64,000 nt of DNA from Streptomyces sp. BK239 (lineage in GTDB: Bacteria; Actinomycetota; Actinomycetes; Streptomycetales; Streptomycetaceae). Position numbers and translations under genes: made by a program. The notes beneath the pieces are model-generated. The model saw only the letters and a program-made list of their open reading frames with translations. It was not told the origin of the DNA and did not search any database. The DNA lies in contig NZ_SHKS01000010.1 of assembly GCF_004217285.1 (NCBI RefSeq), positions 124,001 through 188,000 on the forward strand, in the 5' to 3' direction. Below are positions 26,319 through 34,603 of the stretch, in pieces (positions within the stretch are counted from its first letter, which is position 1; every line of letters begins with the position of its first letter).

Positions 26319-27899
26319 GTGAACATGCGCAACCAGTGGCCGCTCCTGCCCGTCATGGCGGGCCTGGCCTCCGGACTGCTGACCGGATGCGGCTCGCAGG
26401 ACGGCGGCTCCGGCGGCGACGGCTCCTCCGTCGTGATGGGGATGTCCGACGAGGTCCTCGCCACGGACCCCGCCTCCGGATACGACCCGGGCTCATGGCT
26501 GTTGTTCAACAACGTCTTCCAGTCGCTGCTGAGCTTCCCCAAGGGGGGCACCGAGCCCCAGCCCGACGCCGCCAAGGAATGCTCTTTCACCGACACCCGG
26601 ACCACGGTCTACAAGTGCACGCTGAAGGACGGCCTGAAGTTCAGCAACGGTGAAGCGCTCACGTCTGAGGACGTCAAGTTCTCCTTCGACCGCATGCTGA
26701 AGATCAACGACGACGCCGGACCGGCCATCATGTTCCCCATGCTCGACCAGGTCGAAGCACCGGACGAGCACACCGTCGTCTTCAAGCTGAAGGTCCCCGA
26801 CGCCACCTTCCCCAGCAAGATCGCCTCCGGCGCCGGGTCCATCGTCGACCACCGCTCCTACGACGCGGACAAACTCCGCGAGGACGGCGAAGCCGTCGGC
26901 TCCGGCCCCTACAAGCTGGACTCCTTCAAGGACGACGAGGCCGTCTTCTCCGTCAACGACAACTACGAGGGCACCGCCGACGTCCAGAACACCGGCGTCA
27001 CCCTCAGGTTCTTCAAGGGCGACCAGAGCGCCCTGAAGAAGGCCCTCCTCGCCCACGACATCGACATCGCCTACCGCGGCCTCACCGCCGCAGACATCTC
27101 CGAAGTCGAACAGAGCAACGACAGCACGGGCGTCGAAGTCGTCGAAGGCACCAGCGCCGAAGTCCAGCACCTCGTCTTCAACATGGACGACCCCGTGGCC
27201 GGAAAGCTCGGCGTCCGCCAGGCCATCGCCCACCTCATCGACCGCGAAGCCCTGATCGAGAACGTCTACAAGGGCACCGCCACGCCGCTGTACTCGATCA
27301 TCCCGGCCGGCATCGGCGGCCACAACACCGCCTTCTTCGACCGCTACGGCGCCCGCCCCTCCAAGGCCAAGGCAGCCGCCGCGCTCAAGGAGGACGGCAT
27401 CACCGACAAGGTGAAACTCACCCTGTGGTCCACCCCCTCCCGCTACGGCCCGGCCACCGACGCGGAACTCAAGGCCATCGCCGCCCAGCTCAACGCCAGC
27501 GGCCTGTTCACCGCCGACGTCAAATCCGTCGCCTACGACCAGTACGAGAAGGACATCGCCGCCGGCAAGTACGGCGTCTACGTCAAGGGCTGGGTCCCCG
27601 ACTACCCCGACGCCGACAACTTCACCGCCCCCTTCTTCGGCAAGGGCAACGTCCTCAACAACAACTACGCCAACGACGCCATCACCGGCACGCTCATCCC
27701 GCGCACCGCCGCCCAGAGCACCCGCTCCTCCACCGACACCGACTTCGCCGAACTCCAGGACATCGTCGCCCGGCAGATGCCCGTCCTGCCCGTCTGGCAG
27801 GCCAAGCAGTACGCCGTCGTCCACGAGAACGTCTACGGCCTGGAGAACTGCCTCGACGCCTCCACGGTCTTCCGCTTCTGGGAACTCCACAAGGGCTGA
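26319..27899 (+). CDS. ABC substrate-binding lipoprotein, paralogue of the preceding gene
   Basis: The 526-aa protein has a lipobox at LLTGC near residue 25 and the same family 5 layout as its upstream neighbour: LKDGLKFSNGEALTSEDVKFS, VGSGPYKLDSF, VRQAIAHLIDREALIENVYKG and VYVKGWVPDYPDADNFTAPFF. The two are clear tandem paralogues, 87 bases apart on the same strand. GTG 26319 is favoured over ATG 26325 because AAGG lies nine bases upstream of it, though the ribosome site is weak. A terminator follows. No transporter components are present in this window, so these may serve a permease encoded elsewhere. Confidence 0.9.
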   Translation: MNMRNQWPLLPVMAGLASGLLTGCGSQDGGSGGDGSSVVMGMSDEVLATDPASGYDPGSWLLFNNVFQSLLSFPKGGTEPQPDAAKECSFTDTRTTVYKCTLKDGLKFSNGEALTSEDVKFSFDRMLKINDDAGPAIMFPMLDQVEAPDEHTVVFKLKVPDATFPSKIASGAGSIVDHRSYDADKLREDGEAVGSGPYKLDSFKDDEAVFSVNDNYEGTADVQNTGVTLRFFKGDQSALKKALLAHDIDIAYRGLTAADISEVEQSNDSTGVEVVEGTSAEVQHLVFNMDDPVAGKLGVRQAIAHLIDREALIENVYKGTATPLYSIIPAGIGGHNTAFFDRYGARPSKAKAAAALKEDGITDKVKLTLWSTPSRYGPATDAELKAIAAQLNASGLFTADVKSVAYDQYEKDIAAGKYGVYVKGWVPDYPDADNFTAPFFGKGNVLNNNYANDAITGTLIPRTAAQSTRSSTDTDFAELQDIVARQMPVLPVWQAKQYAVVHENVYGLENCLDASTVFRFWELHKG

Positions 27900-27919
27900 C
27901 CCGGCCGCCACACCACCAC

Positions 27920-27948
27920 GAAGGGCGCCCCCACCGGGGGCGCCCTTC
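27920..27948. terminator. Terminator between convergent genes
   Basis: A perfect 13-bp stem with a three-base loop lies 20 bases after the lipoprotein gene and can also stop transcription from the convergent response regulator. Confidence 0.82.
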
Positions 27949-27998
27949 CGCCGTACCGCACCTCTCAAGACCGCCACACGGCCGCCACCGGACGCCTC

Positions 27999-28670
27999 CT
28001 ACTGCGCGCCCGGACGCACCAGCCCGCTCTCGTACGCGTATACCGCGGCCTGCACCCGGTCCCGCAGCCCCAGCTTCGTCAGCACATGCCCCACATGCGT
28101 CTTCACCGTCGTCTCGCTCACGAACAGATCCGCCGCGATCTCCGCGTTCGACAACCCCCGCGCCACCAGCTTCAACACCTCCACCTCACGGTCGGTCAGG
28201 GTGTGCAGCGTGTCCGGCACCGGCTCCTCACCCGACGGCAGATGCGTGGCGTACTTGTCCAGCAGCCTGCGCGTGATGCTCGGCGCCAGCATCGCCTCAC
28301 CGTCGGCCACCACCCGGATCGCCTGCACCAACTCGTTGGCGGGCGCGTCCTTCAACAGAAATCCGCTCGCCCCCGCCCGCAGCGCCTCCACCACGTACTC
28401 GTCCAGGTCGAACGTCGTCAGCACCAGCACCTTCGCCGGACCGTCCCGACCCGGCCCCGTGATCTGCCGCGTCGCCTCCACACCGTCCATCCGCGGCATA
28501 CGGATGTCCATCAGAACCACATCGGGCTGCAGAGCCCGCACCTGGTCGAGGGCCTGCAAACCGTCACCGGCCTCACCGACCACCGCGAGATCCTGCTCCG
28601 CCTCCAGAATCATCCGGAAGCCGGTACGCAGCAGCGGCTGGTCGTCGACCAGTAGGACGCGGATGGCCAC
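27999..28670 (-). CDS. NarL/LuxR-family response regulator (orphan)
   Basis: The 223-aa protein has a receiver domain (1 to about 120) with the acidic pocket at VDDQ, phospho-acceptor Asp55 in VVLMDIRMPRMDG, the Thr in VLVLTTFD and Lys in FLLKDAP. A LuxR-type helix-turn-helix follows (about 157-212, LTDREVEVLKLVARGLSNAEIA onward). No histidine kinase gene is adjacent, so the partner is unknown. It lies 14 bases after the RecB-type nuclease gene on the same strand and may be co-transcribed with it from the upstream leaderless promoter. Confidence 0.93.
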   Translation of the reverse strand: MAIRVLLVDDQPLLRTGFRMILEAEQDLAVVGEAGDGLQALDQVRALQPDVVLMDIRMPRMDGVEATRQITGPGRDGPAKVLVLTTFDLDEYVVEALRAGASGFLLKDAPANELVQAIRVVADGEAMLAPSITRRLLDKYATHLPSGEEPVPDTLHTLTDREVEVLKLVARGLSNAEIAADLFVSETTVKTHVGHVLTKLGLRDRVQAAVYAYESGLVRPGAQ

Positions 28671-28684
28671 GTAAGTCTCCTTAG

Positions 28685-29677
28685 TTAGTCCGGCCCCATT
28701 CTGCCCTGAGCGTCCACCGCCGGCCCGACCGCCCTCACCGGCAGCGGATACGGCGGGGGAGTCCCACCGAACTCCGGACAGTGCGCCCGGTGATCACACC
28801 AACCGCACAACTTCGTCGGCCGCGGCCGCCACTCACCCGTCTCCGTGGCCCGGCGGATCGCCTCCCACAACGCCAGCAGCTTGCGCTCCACCCGCTCCAG
28901 ATCGGCCACCACCGGGTCGTACGTCAGCACGTCACCGCTGCCCAGATACACCAGCTGAAGCCGGCGCGGCACCACCCCCTTCAGCCGCCACACCACCAGC
29001 GCGTAGAACTTCATCTGGAACAGCGCGCCCTCCGCGTACTCCGGCCGCGGCGCCTTGCCCGTCTTGTAGTCGACGATCCGCACCTCACCCGTGGGCGCCA
29101 CATCCACCCGGTCGATGATCCCGCGCAGCGTCAGCCCCGACTCCAGCTCCGCCTCCACGAACAGCTCCCGCTCGGCAGGCTCCAGCCGCGTCGGATCCTC
29201 CAGCGTGAACCACCGCTCGACCAGCCCCTCCGCCTCCGCCAGCCACCCGGCCAGCCGCTCACCCTCCGGATCGTCCGCGAACAGATCCACCAGCTCCGGC
29301 CGCGACTCACGCAACCGGTCCCACTGACCCGGGATCAGCGACTTGGCCCGCGGCGCCGTCCGCTCCACCGCCGGCGCGTCGAACAGCCGCTCCAGCACCG
29401 CGTGCACCAACGTCCCCTTCGTCGCCGCCGCGCTCGGCTTCTCCGGCAACCGGTCGATCACCCGGAACCGGTACAGCAGCGGACACTGCATGAAATCGCC
29501 GGCCCGTGACGGCGACAGCGAAGCGGGCGCCACAGCGGCGACCGCCTTCCCACCCGCCGCCGCGCCCCCCTGAGACCCCGCTCCCGACTCCGACTCCACC
29601 CGCGCCTCCGACTCCGCCCGCGACTCCACCACACCGCCCCCGACCGCCCCGGCGACCCGCTCGCTGCTGCTCTCCAT
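28685..29677 (-). CDS. RecB-family nuclease with probable iron-sulfur cluster
   Basis: The 330-aa protein is a PD-(D/E)XK nuclease of the RecB/AddB/Cas4-like type. The N-terminal 50 residues are Ser/Glu/Ala-rich. The fold has a conserved His in GTLVHAVLERLF, Asp in LRGIIDRVDVAP and the DxK motif in EVRIVDYKTGKAPR. One Cys in FMQCPLLYRFR and three in KLCGWCDHRAHCPEF make the pattern that holds a 4Fe-4S cluster in AddB and Cas4 nucleases. As I recall, mycobacteria carry a homologue near trmI. ATG 29677 follows a TATGGT element by seven bases, suggesting a leaderless message. Its biological role is unassigned. Confidence 0.88.
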   Translation of the reverse strand: MESSSERVAGAVGGGVVESRAESEARVESESGAGSQGGAAAGGKAVAAVAPASLSPSRAGDFMQCPLLYRFRVIDRLPEKPSAAATKGTLVHAVLERLFDAPAVERTAPRAKSLIPGQWDRLRESRPELVDLFADDPEGERLAGWLAEAEGLVERWFTLEDPTRLEPAERELFVEAELESGLTLRGIIDRVDVAPTGEVRIVDYKTGKAPRPEYAEGALFQMKFYALVVWRLKGVVPRRLQLVYLGSGDVLTYDPVVADLERVERKLLALWEAIRRATETGEWRPRPTKLCGWCDHRAHCPEFGGTPPPYPLPVRAVGPAVDAQGRMGPD

Positions 29678-29690
29678 GCCCCAGACCATA
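29678..29690 (-). promoter_or_regulatory. Leaderless -10 element before RecB-type gene
   Basis: On the minus strand TATGGT (29690-29685) is followed by seven bases and the ATG at 29677. No ribosome site is present. Confidence 0.55.
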
Positions 29691-29840
29691 CGGCCCACCA
29701 CTGACAGTCACCCACTCCGTCCGCTACGGCAGTGAAAACACAGGGGTGCCGGGGCGGAACACGCCACCACGGCCGCATACCATCGATCCCGAGACCCTTC
29801 CGCCCGCCAGGACGGGAGACGCATCGAACGAGGGGACACC

Positions 29841-31310
29841 GTGGTGGAAAGCGGCGGGAACGGGCAGCCGCGGCCGGACAGCGAACAGCCGGCCAAGCCC
29901 CCCACGACACCGACCGAGGGCCCGCCCCCACCGGACGCCGACACCCCGCCACCGGGCGACGCCCCAGAACCCGGCGAAACCCCCGCACGTCCCGACGCCT
30001 CCGCACCCGCCGACGCCTCACGACGCGCCGAAACCCCCGCCCGCGCCCACGGCGACCACCACCCCGACCGCCCCCACGCCCACACCCCGGGCGGCGCGGC
30101 GCCGGGCCCCGCCCTCGGACAAGCCCCCGCCGGCAAAGGACGCCCCCCCAAGGCCCCCGAACCCCGCGGCGGACTCCTCATGGGCCGCCCCTTCGGCGTA
30201 CCCGTCTACGTAGCCCCCAGCTGGTTCCTCGTCGCCGCCCTCATCACCTGGGTGTTCGGCGGCCAGCTCGACCGCGTGCTCCCCGAACTCGGTGCCGCCC
30301 GCTACCTCGTCTCCCTCTTCTTCGCCGTCGCCTTCTACGCGTCCGTCCTCATCCACGAACTCGCCCACACCGTCGCCGCGCTCCGCTTCAAACTCCCCGT
30401 CCGCCGCATCCAGCTCCAGTTCTTCGGCGGCGTATCCGAGATCGAGAAGGAAGCCGAGACCCCCGGCCGCGAGTTCTGGCTCGCCTTCGTCGGCCCCCTG
30501 CTCTCCCTCGCCCTCGCCGGCGTCTTCTACCTCGCCATGCAACCCGTCGAGCCCGGCACCGTCCCCGGCGTCCTCCTGGCCGGCCTGATGATCTCCAACC
30601 TCATCGTGGCGGTCTTCAACCTGCTGCCCGGCCTCCCCCTCGACGGCGGCCGCATGCTCCGCGCCGTCGTCTGGAAGATCACCGGCAAGCCCATGACCGG
30701 CACCGTCGCCGCCGCCTGGGTCGGCCGCGCCCTCGCCGTCTCCGTCCTCATCGGACTGCCCCTGCTCACCCAGTCCGGAGCCCTCGGAGACGCCGCCGAG
30801 GACAGCGTCGGCATGGACACCGTCATGGACGCCCTGCTCGCCGCCATCCTCGCCGCGATCATCTGGACCGGCGCCGGCAACAGCCTGCGCATGGCCCGAC
30901 TGCGCGAACACCTCCCCGAACTGCGCGCCCGCAACCTCACCCGCCGCGCCGTCCCCGTCGAGTCCGCCACCCCGCTCTCCGAGGCACTGCGCCGCGCCAA
31001 CGACGCCGGCGCCCGCGCCCTCGTCGTCGTCGACGCCGACGGCGAACCGCTCTCCCTGGTCCGCGAGGCCGCCATCGTCGGCGTCCCCGAACACCGCCGC
31101 CCCTGGGTGGCCGTCAGCGGCCTCGCCCAGGACCTCACCGACGGCATGCGCGTCTCCGCCGAACTCGCCGGAGAAGACCTCCTGGACGCCCTGCGCGCGA
31201 CACCCGCCACCGAATACCTCGTCGTGGAGGAGACCGGCGCGATCTACGGCGTCCTGTCCGCAGCCGACGTCGAACGCGCCTTCGTCAAGGCGATGGCCCG
31301 CCCCAGCTGA
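29841..31310 (+). CDS. Site-2 protease family membrane metalloprotease with CBS domains
   Basis: The 489-aa protein has a disordered Pro-rich cytoplasmic head (1 to about 110), then a site-2 protease core with several membrane helices. The zinc motif HELAH is at 172-176, and the third ligand is Asp268 in NLLPGLPLDGGRML. A C-terminal pair of CBS-like domains (about 365-489) includes ARALVVVDADGEPLSLV and YLVVEETGAIYGVLSAADV. This layout matches the actinobacterial S2P-CBS subgroup, thought to cleave membrane-bound regulators; the target is unknown. GTG 29841 has a GAGGGG ribosome site. The long Pro-rich head is unusual. Confidence 0.92.
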   Translation: MVESGGNGQPRPDSEQPAKPPTTPTEGPPPPDADTPPPGDAPEPGETPARPDASAPADASRRAETPARAHGDHHPDRPHAHTPGGAAPGPALGQAPAGKGRPPKAPEPRGGLLMGRPFGVPVYVAPSWFLVAALITWVFGGQLDRVLPELGAARYLVSLFFAVAFYASVLIHELAHTVAALRFKLPVRRIQLQFFGGVSEIEKEAETPGREFWLAFVGPLLSLALAGVFYLAMQPVEPGTVPGVLLAGLMISNLIVAVFNLLPGLPLDGGRMLRAVVWKITGKPMTGTVAAAWVGRALAVSVLIGLPLLTQSGALGDAAEDSVGMDTVMDALLAAILAAIIWTGAGNSLRMARLREHLPELRARNLTRRAVPVESATPLSEALRRANDAGARALVVVDADGEPLSLVREAAIVGVPEHRRPWVAVSGLAQDLTDGMRVSAELAGEDLLDALRATPATEYLVVEETGAIYGVLSAADVERAFVKAMARPS

Positions 31311-31319
31311 CACCCCCCC

Positions 31320-31350
31320 GGCGGTTCCGGCCCGCAGGACCGGAACCGCC
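31320..31350. terminator. Bidirectional terminator
   Basis: A perfect 11-bp stem (31320-31330 with 31340-31350) separates the convergent protease and methyltransferase genes. Confidence 0.78.
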
Positions 31351-31359
31351 CGGCCCACC

Positions 31360-31980
31360 TCAGCCGGCCTTCGTCCCCACCAGGACGAACTCGTTGTACG
31401 GGAACACCTTCCCCACCGACCGCGGGAACGGGAAGGAGAACGCCCGCGCCACCGTCAGCCCCGCCTTGTCCGCATGCCGGCGCAACTCCTCGAAGCCCAC
31501 GAAACGCACATGCGTCGCGTCCGTCTTGTAACCGGCCTCCTGCGGGGTGATCAGCACCACCCGGCCCCCCGGCTTCACCAGCGGCAGGTACTGCGCCAGC
31601 ACATCCGCCCCCAGAGCCTCGTCCATGTGCTCCAGGACATGCGCGCACAGCAGCGAGTCGAACGACCCCGGACCGCAGTCCGGCGCCTTCGCCAGATCCT
31701 CCGGCACATACGCCGTCAGCCCACGCTCACGACACGTCGCCACCGAATGCTCGTTGTGGTCCACACCCACACTGTCCGGCCCGCAGTTCAGCAGGTTCCG
31801 CCCCAGACCGCACCCCACGTCGAGAACCCGCCCCAGCCGAAGCCGCTTCAGGTTCCACCGGTACGGCGCCTGCGTCGGCAGGAACCGCTTGATCCCCGAG
31901 GTTTCCAGCCGGGCGAGCCGCTTCGTGTAGTCGGAGCCCTCCGTGCTCGCCTCGGGCTTACCGTTCTTGGCCTCGGACAT
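31360..31980 (-). CDS. Class I SAM-dependent methyltransferase
   Basis: The 206-aa enzyme carries the Rossmann methyltransferase motifs: GRVLDVGCGLGRNLL (motif I), DSVGVDHNEHSVATC (acidic residue binding ribose), FDSLLCAHVLEHMDEAL and LVKPGGRVVLITP. This is the methyltransferase 11-like pattern; the substrate cannot be told. The N-terminus (MSEAKNGKPEAS) is flexible. The gene is divergent from trmI, with a 305-base region between them. Confidence 0.88.
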   Translation of the reverse strand: MSEAKNGKPEASTEGSDYTKRLARLETSGIKRFLPTQAPYRWNLKRLRLGRVLDVGCGLGRNLLNCGPDSVGVDHNEHSVATCRERGLTAYVPEDLAKAPDCGPGSFDSLLCAHVLEHMDEALGADVLAQYLPLVKPGGRVVLITPQEAGYKTDATHVRFVGFEELRRHADKAGLTVARAFSFPFPRSVGKVFPYNEFVLVGTKAG

Positions 31981-32125
31981 CGATGACCGCCATTCCCAGA
32001 TGAGAGATCGACAACGGGCCACACCGGCGGAACGAACGGAACCCACAAGGAAACCCCAAGGACGGACCCGCATCGCGTCCCGCCCTCGCGGCCCATGTCC
32101 CACCCGCCATGTGACCTGATCCACA

Positions 32126-32154
32126 AGGCTATGAGGCACAAGGGAACAGGTAAA
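32126..32154 (-). promoter_or_regulatory. Candidate promoter of methyltransferase gene
   Basis: On the minus strand TTTACC (32154-32149), a 17-base spacer and TAGCCT (32131-32126) make a plausible housekeeping-type promoter. The transcript would have a leader of about 140 bases. I see no gene in the 305-base gap from 31981 to 32285. Confidence 0.45.
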
Positions 32155-32273
32155 GCCGAACCGGCCGATGCCCGCAAGCAAATTCGACCGGTCACCCCGC
32201 CCCCGGCCGCACCACCCCTCCCGGCGAACACCCGCCCCCCACCACCGTGGTCGGCGACCACCGCAAACGCCGG

Positions 32274-32285
32274 TAGTCTGGTCAC
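32274..32285 (+). promoter_or_regulatory. Leaderless -10 element before trmI
   Basis: TAGTCT at 32274-32279 is followed by six bases and the ATG at 32286, with no ribosome site between. Confidence 0.55.
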
Positions 32286-33188
32286 ATGTCCGAACCGACC
32301 GGTGCCGCCCGCAGGCGCGGGCCCTTCAAGGTCGGGGACCAGGTTCAGCTGACCGACCCCAAGGGCCGCCACTACACGTTCACGCTCGAAGCCGGGAAGA
32401 ACTTCCACACCCACAAGGGTTCCTTCCCGCACGACGAACTGATCGGCGCACCCGAGGGCAGCGTGGTCCGCACCACCGGCAACGTCGCCTACCTCGCGCT
32501 GCGCCCCCTGCTCCCCGACTACGTCCTGTCCATGCCCCGCGGGGCAGCCGTCGTCTACCCCAAGGACGCGGGGCAGATCCTCGCCTTCGCCGACATCTTC
32601 CCCGGCGCACGCGTCGTCGAAGCTGGCGTCGGCTCCGGCTCCCTCAGCAGCTTCCTCCTGCGGGCCATCGGCGACGAGGGCATGCTGCACAGCTACGAGC
32701 GCCGCGAGGACTTCGCCGACATCGCCCGGCAGAACGTCGAACGCTACTTCGGCGGCCCCCACCCCGCCTGGCAGCTCACCGTCGGCGACCTCCAGGACAA
32801 CCTGTCCGACCCCGACGTCGACCGCGTCATCCTCGACATGCTCGCCCCCTGGGAATGCCTCGAGGCCGTCTCCAAGGCCCTCGTCCCCGGCGGCATCCTG
32901 TGCTGCTACGTCGCCACCACCACCCAGCTCGCCCGGACCGTCGAGTCCATCCGCGAGATCGGCTGCTTCAACGAGCCGACCGCCTGGGAGTCGATGATCC
33001 GCAACTGGCACATCGAAGGCCTCGCCGTCCGCCCCGACCACCGCATGATCGGCCACACCGGCTTCCTGCTCACCGCCCGCCGCCTCGCCGACGGCGTCGA
33101 GCCCCCCATGCGCCGCCGCCGCCCCGCCAAGGGCGCCTACGGCGAGGACTACGCCGGCCCCAACGCCGACGCGGGCAACGGCCGCTGA
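32286..33188 (+). CDS. trmI: tRNA (adenine-58-N1)-methyltransferase
   Basis: The 300-aa SAM enzyme makes 1-methyladenosine at position 58 of the tRNA T-loop. It has the small N-terminal beta domain (FKVGDQVQLTDPKGRHYTF) and the catalytic domain with VVEAGVGSGSLSSFLL, LDMLAPWECLEAV and GGILCCYVATTTQL, matching mycobacterial Rv2118c-type TrmI. It works as a tetramer in known cases. In actinobacteria it commonly sits near the proteasome ATPase gene, as here. The C-terminus is a short charged tail. Confidence 0.93.
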   Translation: MSEPTGAARRRGPFKVGDQVQLTDPKGRHYTFTLEAGKNFHTHKGSFPHDELIGAPEGSVVRTTGNVAYLALRPLLPDYVLSMPRGAAVVYPKDAGQILAFADIFPGARVVEAGVGSGSLSSFLLRAIGDEGMLHSYERREDFADIARQNVERYFGGPHPAWQLTVGDLQDNLSDPDVDRVILDMLAPWECLEAVSKALVPGGILCCYVATTTQLARTVESIREIGCFNEPTAWESMIRNWHIEGLAVRPDHRMIGHTGFLLTARRLADGVEPPMRRRRPAKGAYGEDYAGPNADAGNGR

Positions 33189-33210
33189 CACCCCACCCCC
33201 TCAACGCCAC

Positions 33211-33260
33211 GACGCCGTGACCGAGTTCCCCGCCACAGCCAGGAACCCGGCCACGGCGTC
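33211..33260 (+). terminator. Terminator after trmI
   Basis: A 9-bp outer stem (33211-33219 with 33252-33260) and a 5-bp inner stem lie 22 bases after the stop. Confidence 0.65.
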
Positions 33261-33389
33261 ACCGCGTTGACCCCCCGCCCCGCCCGGCACCCCACCGGCC
33301 CGGCCCGCACCCCGCCGTTCCCCCGCACTGTGACGTGTGGCACGATGCTGGCCACCCCACCCCCCGGCACAGCCCAGGAGACGCACCTC

Positions 33390-33956
33390 GTGCAGCAACC
33401 CGCCGTCCCGGAACTGGCACACACCCACACCCGACCGATCCACTGGCTCGCGACCGCCACCGCCCTGGCCGCCGTCATAGCCCTCTCCTCGGTCCTCCAA
33501 CCCCGGCCGGCGACCGCCGCCCAGACGACCGACCCCCACCCCACCACCGCCACGGCGCCCGCCACCACCGGAATCGACTTCCCCCTCCGGTGCGGCCCCG
33601 TCAAACCCCTCGTCGTCAAGAAAGCCACCGGAGACCTCGACGGCGACGGCAGGCCCGAAACCATCGCAGCCGTCCACTGCGACTCAGCCATGGGCACCCC
33701 ACCCGACGGCCTCTACGTCCTCACCCAAGGCGCCGACACCCCCCACCCCCGCCTCGTCGCCACCCTCCTCGACCCCGGGGAACGCCGGACCGTCACCGCC
33801 CTCACCGTCCAGGACGGCGCCGTCCTCGCCACCTACCTCGGCTACTCCTCGGCCGACGTGCCCAGTTGCTGCCCCGACGTCAAAGCCGACGCCAAGTGGC
33901 GCTGGAAGGACAACGTGTTCATCCGCTCCACCCCCGCGGGCGCCCACACCGTCTGA
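33390..33956 (+). CDS. Small membrane-anchored or secreted protein of unknown function
   Basis: The 188-aa protein has one N-terminal hydrophobic helix (about 20-40, WLATATALAAVIALSSVL), a Pro/Thr-rich linker and a Cys-containing extracellular domain. GDLDGDGRPETIAAVHC resembles the calcium-binding Asp loop of FG-GAP/VCBS repeats. SCCPDVKADAKWRW near the end supplies a Cys pair. I do not recognise a named family. GTG 33390 is preferred to the longer open frame because CAGGAG lies nine bases upstream and the hydrophobic segment is then near the N-terminus. Confidence 0.7.
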   Translation: MQQPAVPELAHTHTRPIHWLATATALAAVIALSSVLQPRPATAAQTTDPHPTTATAPATTGIDFPLRCGPVKPLVVKKATGDLDGDGRPETIAAVHCDSAMGTPPDGLYVLTQGADTPHPRLVATLLDPGERRTVTALTVQDGAVLATYLGYSSADVPSCCPDVKADAKWRWKDNVFIRSTPAGAHTV

Positions 33957-34054
33957 CACCCGCCCACCGCCCCCACGTCACCCCGCGCGGCGGCCGGCGC
34001 CCACAACTCGCCCGTCAGACAGGCCTCACCACATCACCCCACGCACACACGCAC

Positions 34055-34354
34055 TCACTCCGCGTCAGGGCCGTACACCTCGACACTGTCCGAAACCCTT
34101 CGCACATGGATGCACTCGCCCGGACACTCCCGCGCCGAATCCACCACATCCGTCAGCAACGGCAGCGGAACCGGCGCCGACGCCCCCGGAGCCTGCAAAA
34201 GCTCCTCACCCGCACCCTTCACATACGCCAGCCCGTCGATGTCCAGCTCGAACACCTCCGGCGCGTACTGCGCACAGATGCCGTCACCGGTACAGAGATC
34301 CTGGTCGATCCAGACCTCCAGCGCCTCACCGCCGACCACCGCATCCTGCTGCAC
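34055..34354 (-). CDS. Ferredoxin with CxxDxxC cluster motif
   Basis: The 99-aa protein is a small [3Fe-4S]/[4Fe-4S] ferredoxin. The N-terminal ligands lie in DQDLCTGDGICAQYAPEVFEL, where the usual middle Cys is Asp (CxxDxxC), and the partner is in ARECPGECIHV. Such proteins donate electrons to cytochromes P450 or other oxidoreductases in Streptomyces. An insertion between the cluster halves (about 45-70) is Pro/Ala-rich. GTG 34354 is favoured: AGGAG is eight bases before it but only two before the ATG at 34360. It is divergent from the proteasome ATPase gene; a functional link is not evident. Confidence 0.88.
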   Translation of the reverse strand: MQQDAVVGGEALEVWIDQDLCTGDGICAQYAPEVFELDIDGLAYVKGAGEELLQAPGASAPVPLPLLTDVVDSARECPGECIHVRRVSDSVEVYGPDAE

Positions 34355-34603
34355 GCCCATATCTCCTGCCGTTTAGAACCGAGCCCCACGGGAACCATGC
34401 GAGCCCTGACGGGTGTTGAACACTTCGACCCTACCCCTGGCGGCTTTCCAATCATGTTCGGTGGGTATTCCCCTGGCGTGAGGGAGAGCGCAAGGGTGAA
34501 GATCGGACACACCCCGACAGTCTTTGTGATCTAGGGGTTTCAATCGACACCCACCCAGGTAGGGTCTGGAAGCGTCCAGCTCCCCTTGGAGGAGGTGAGG
34601 ACC

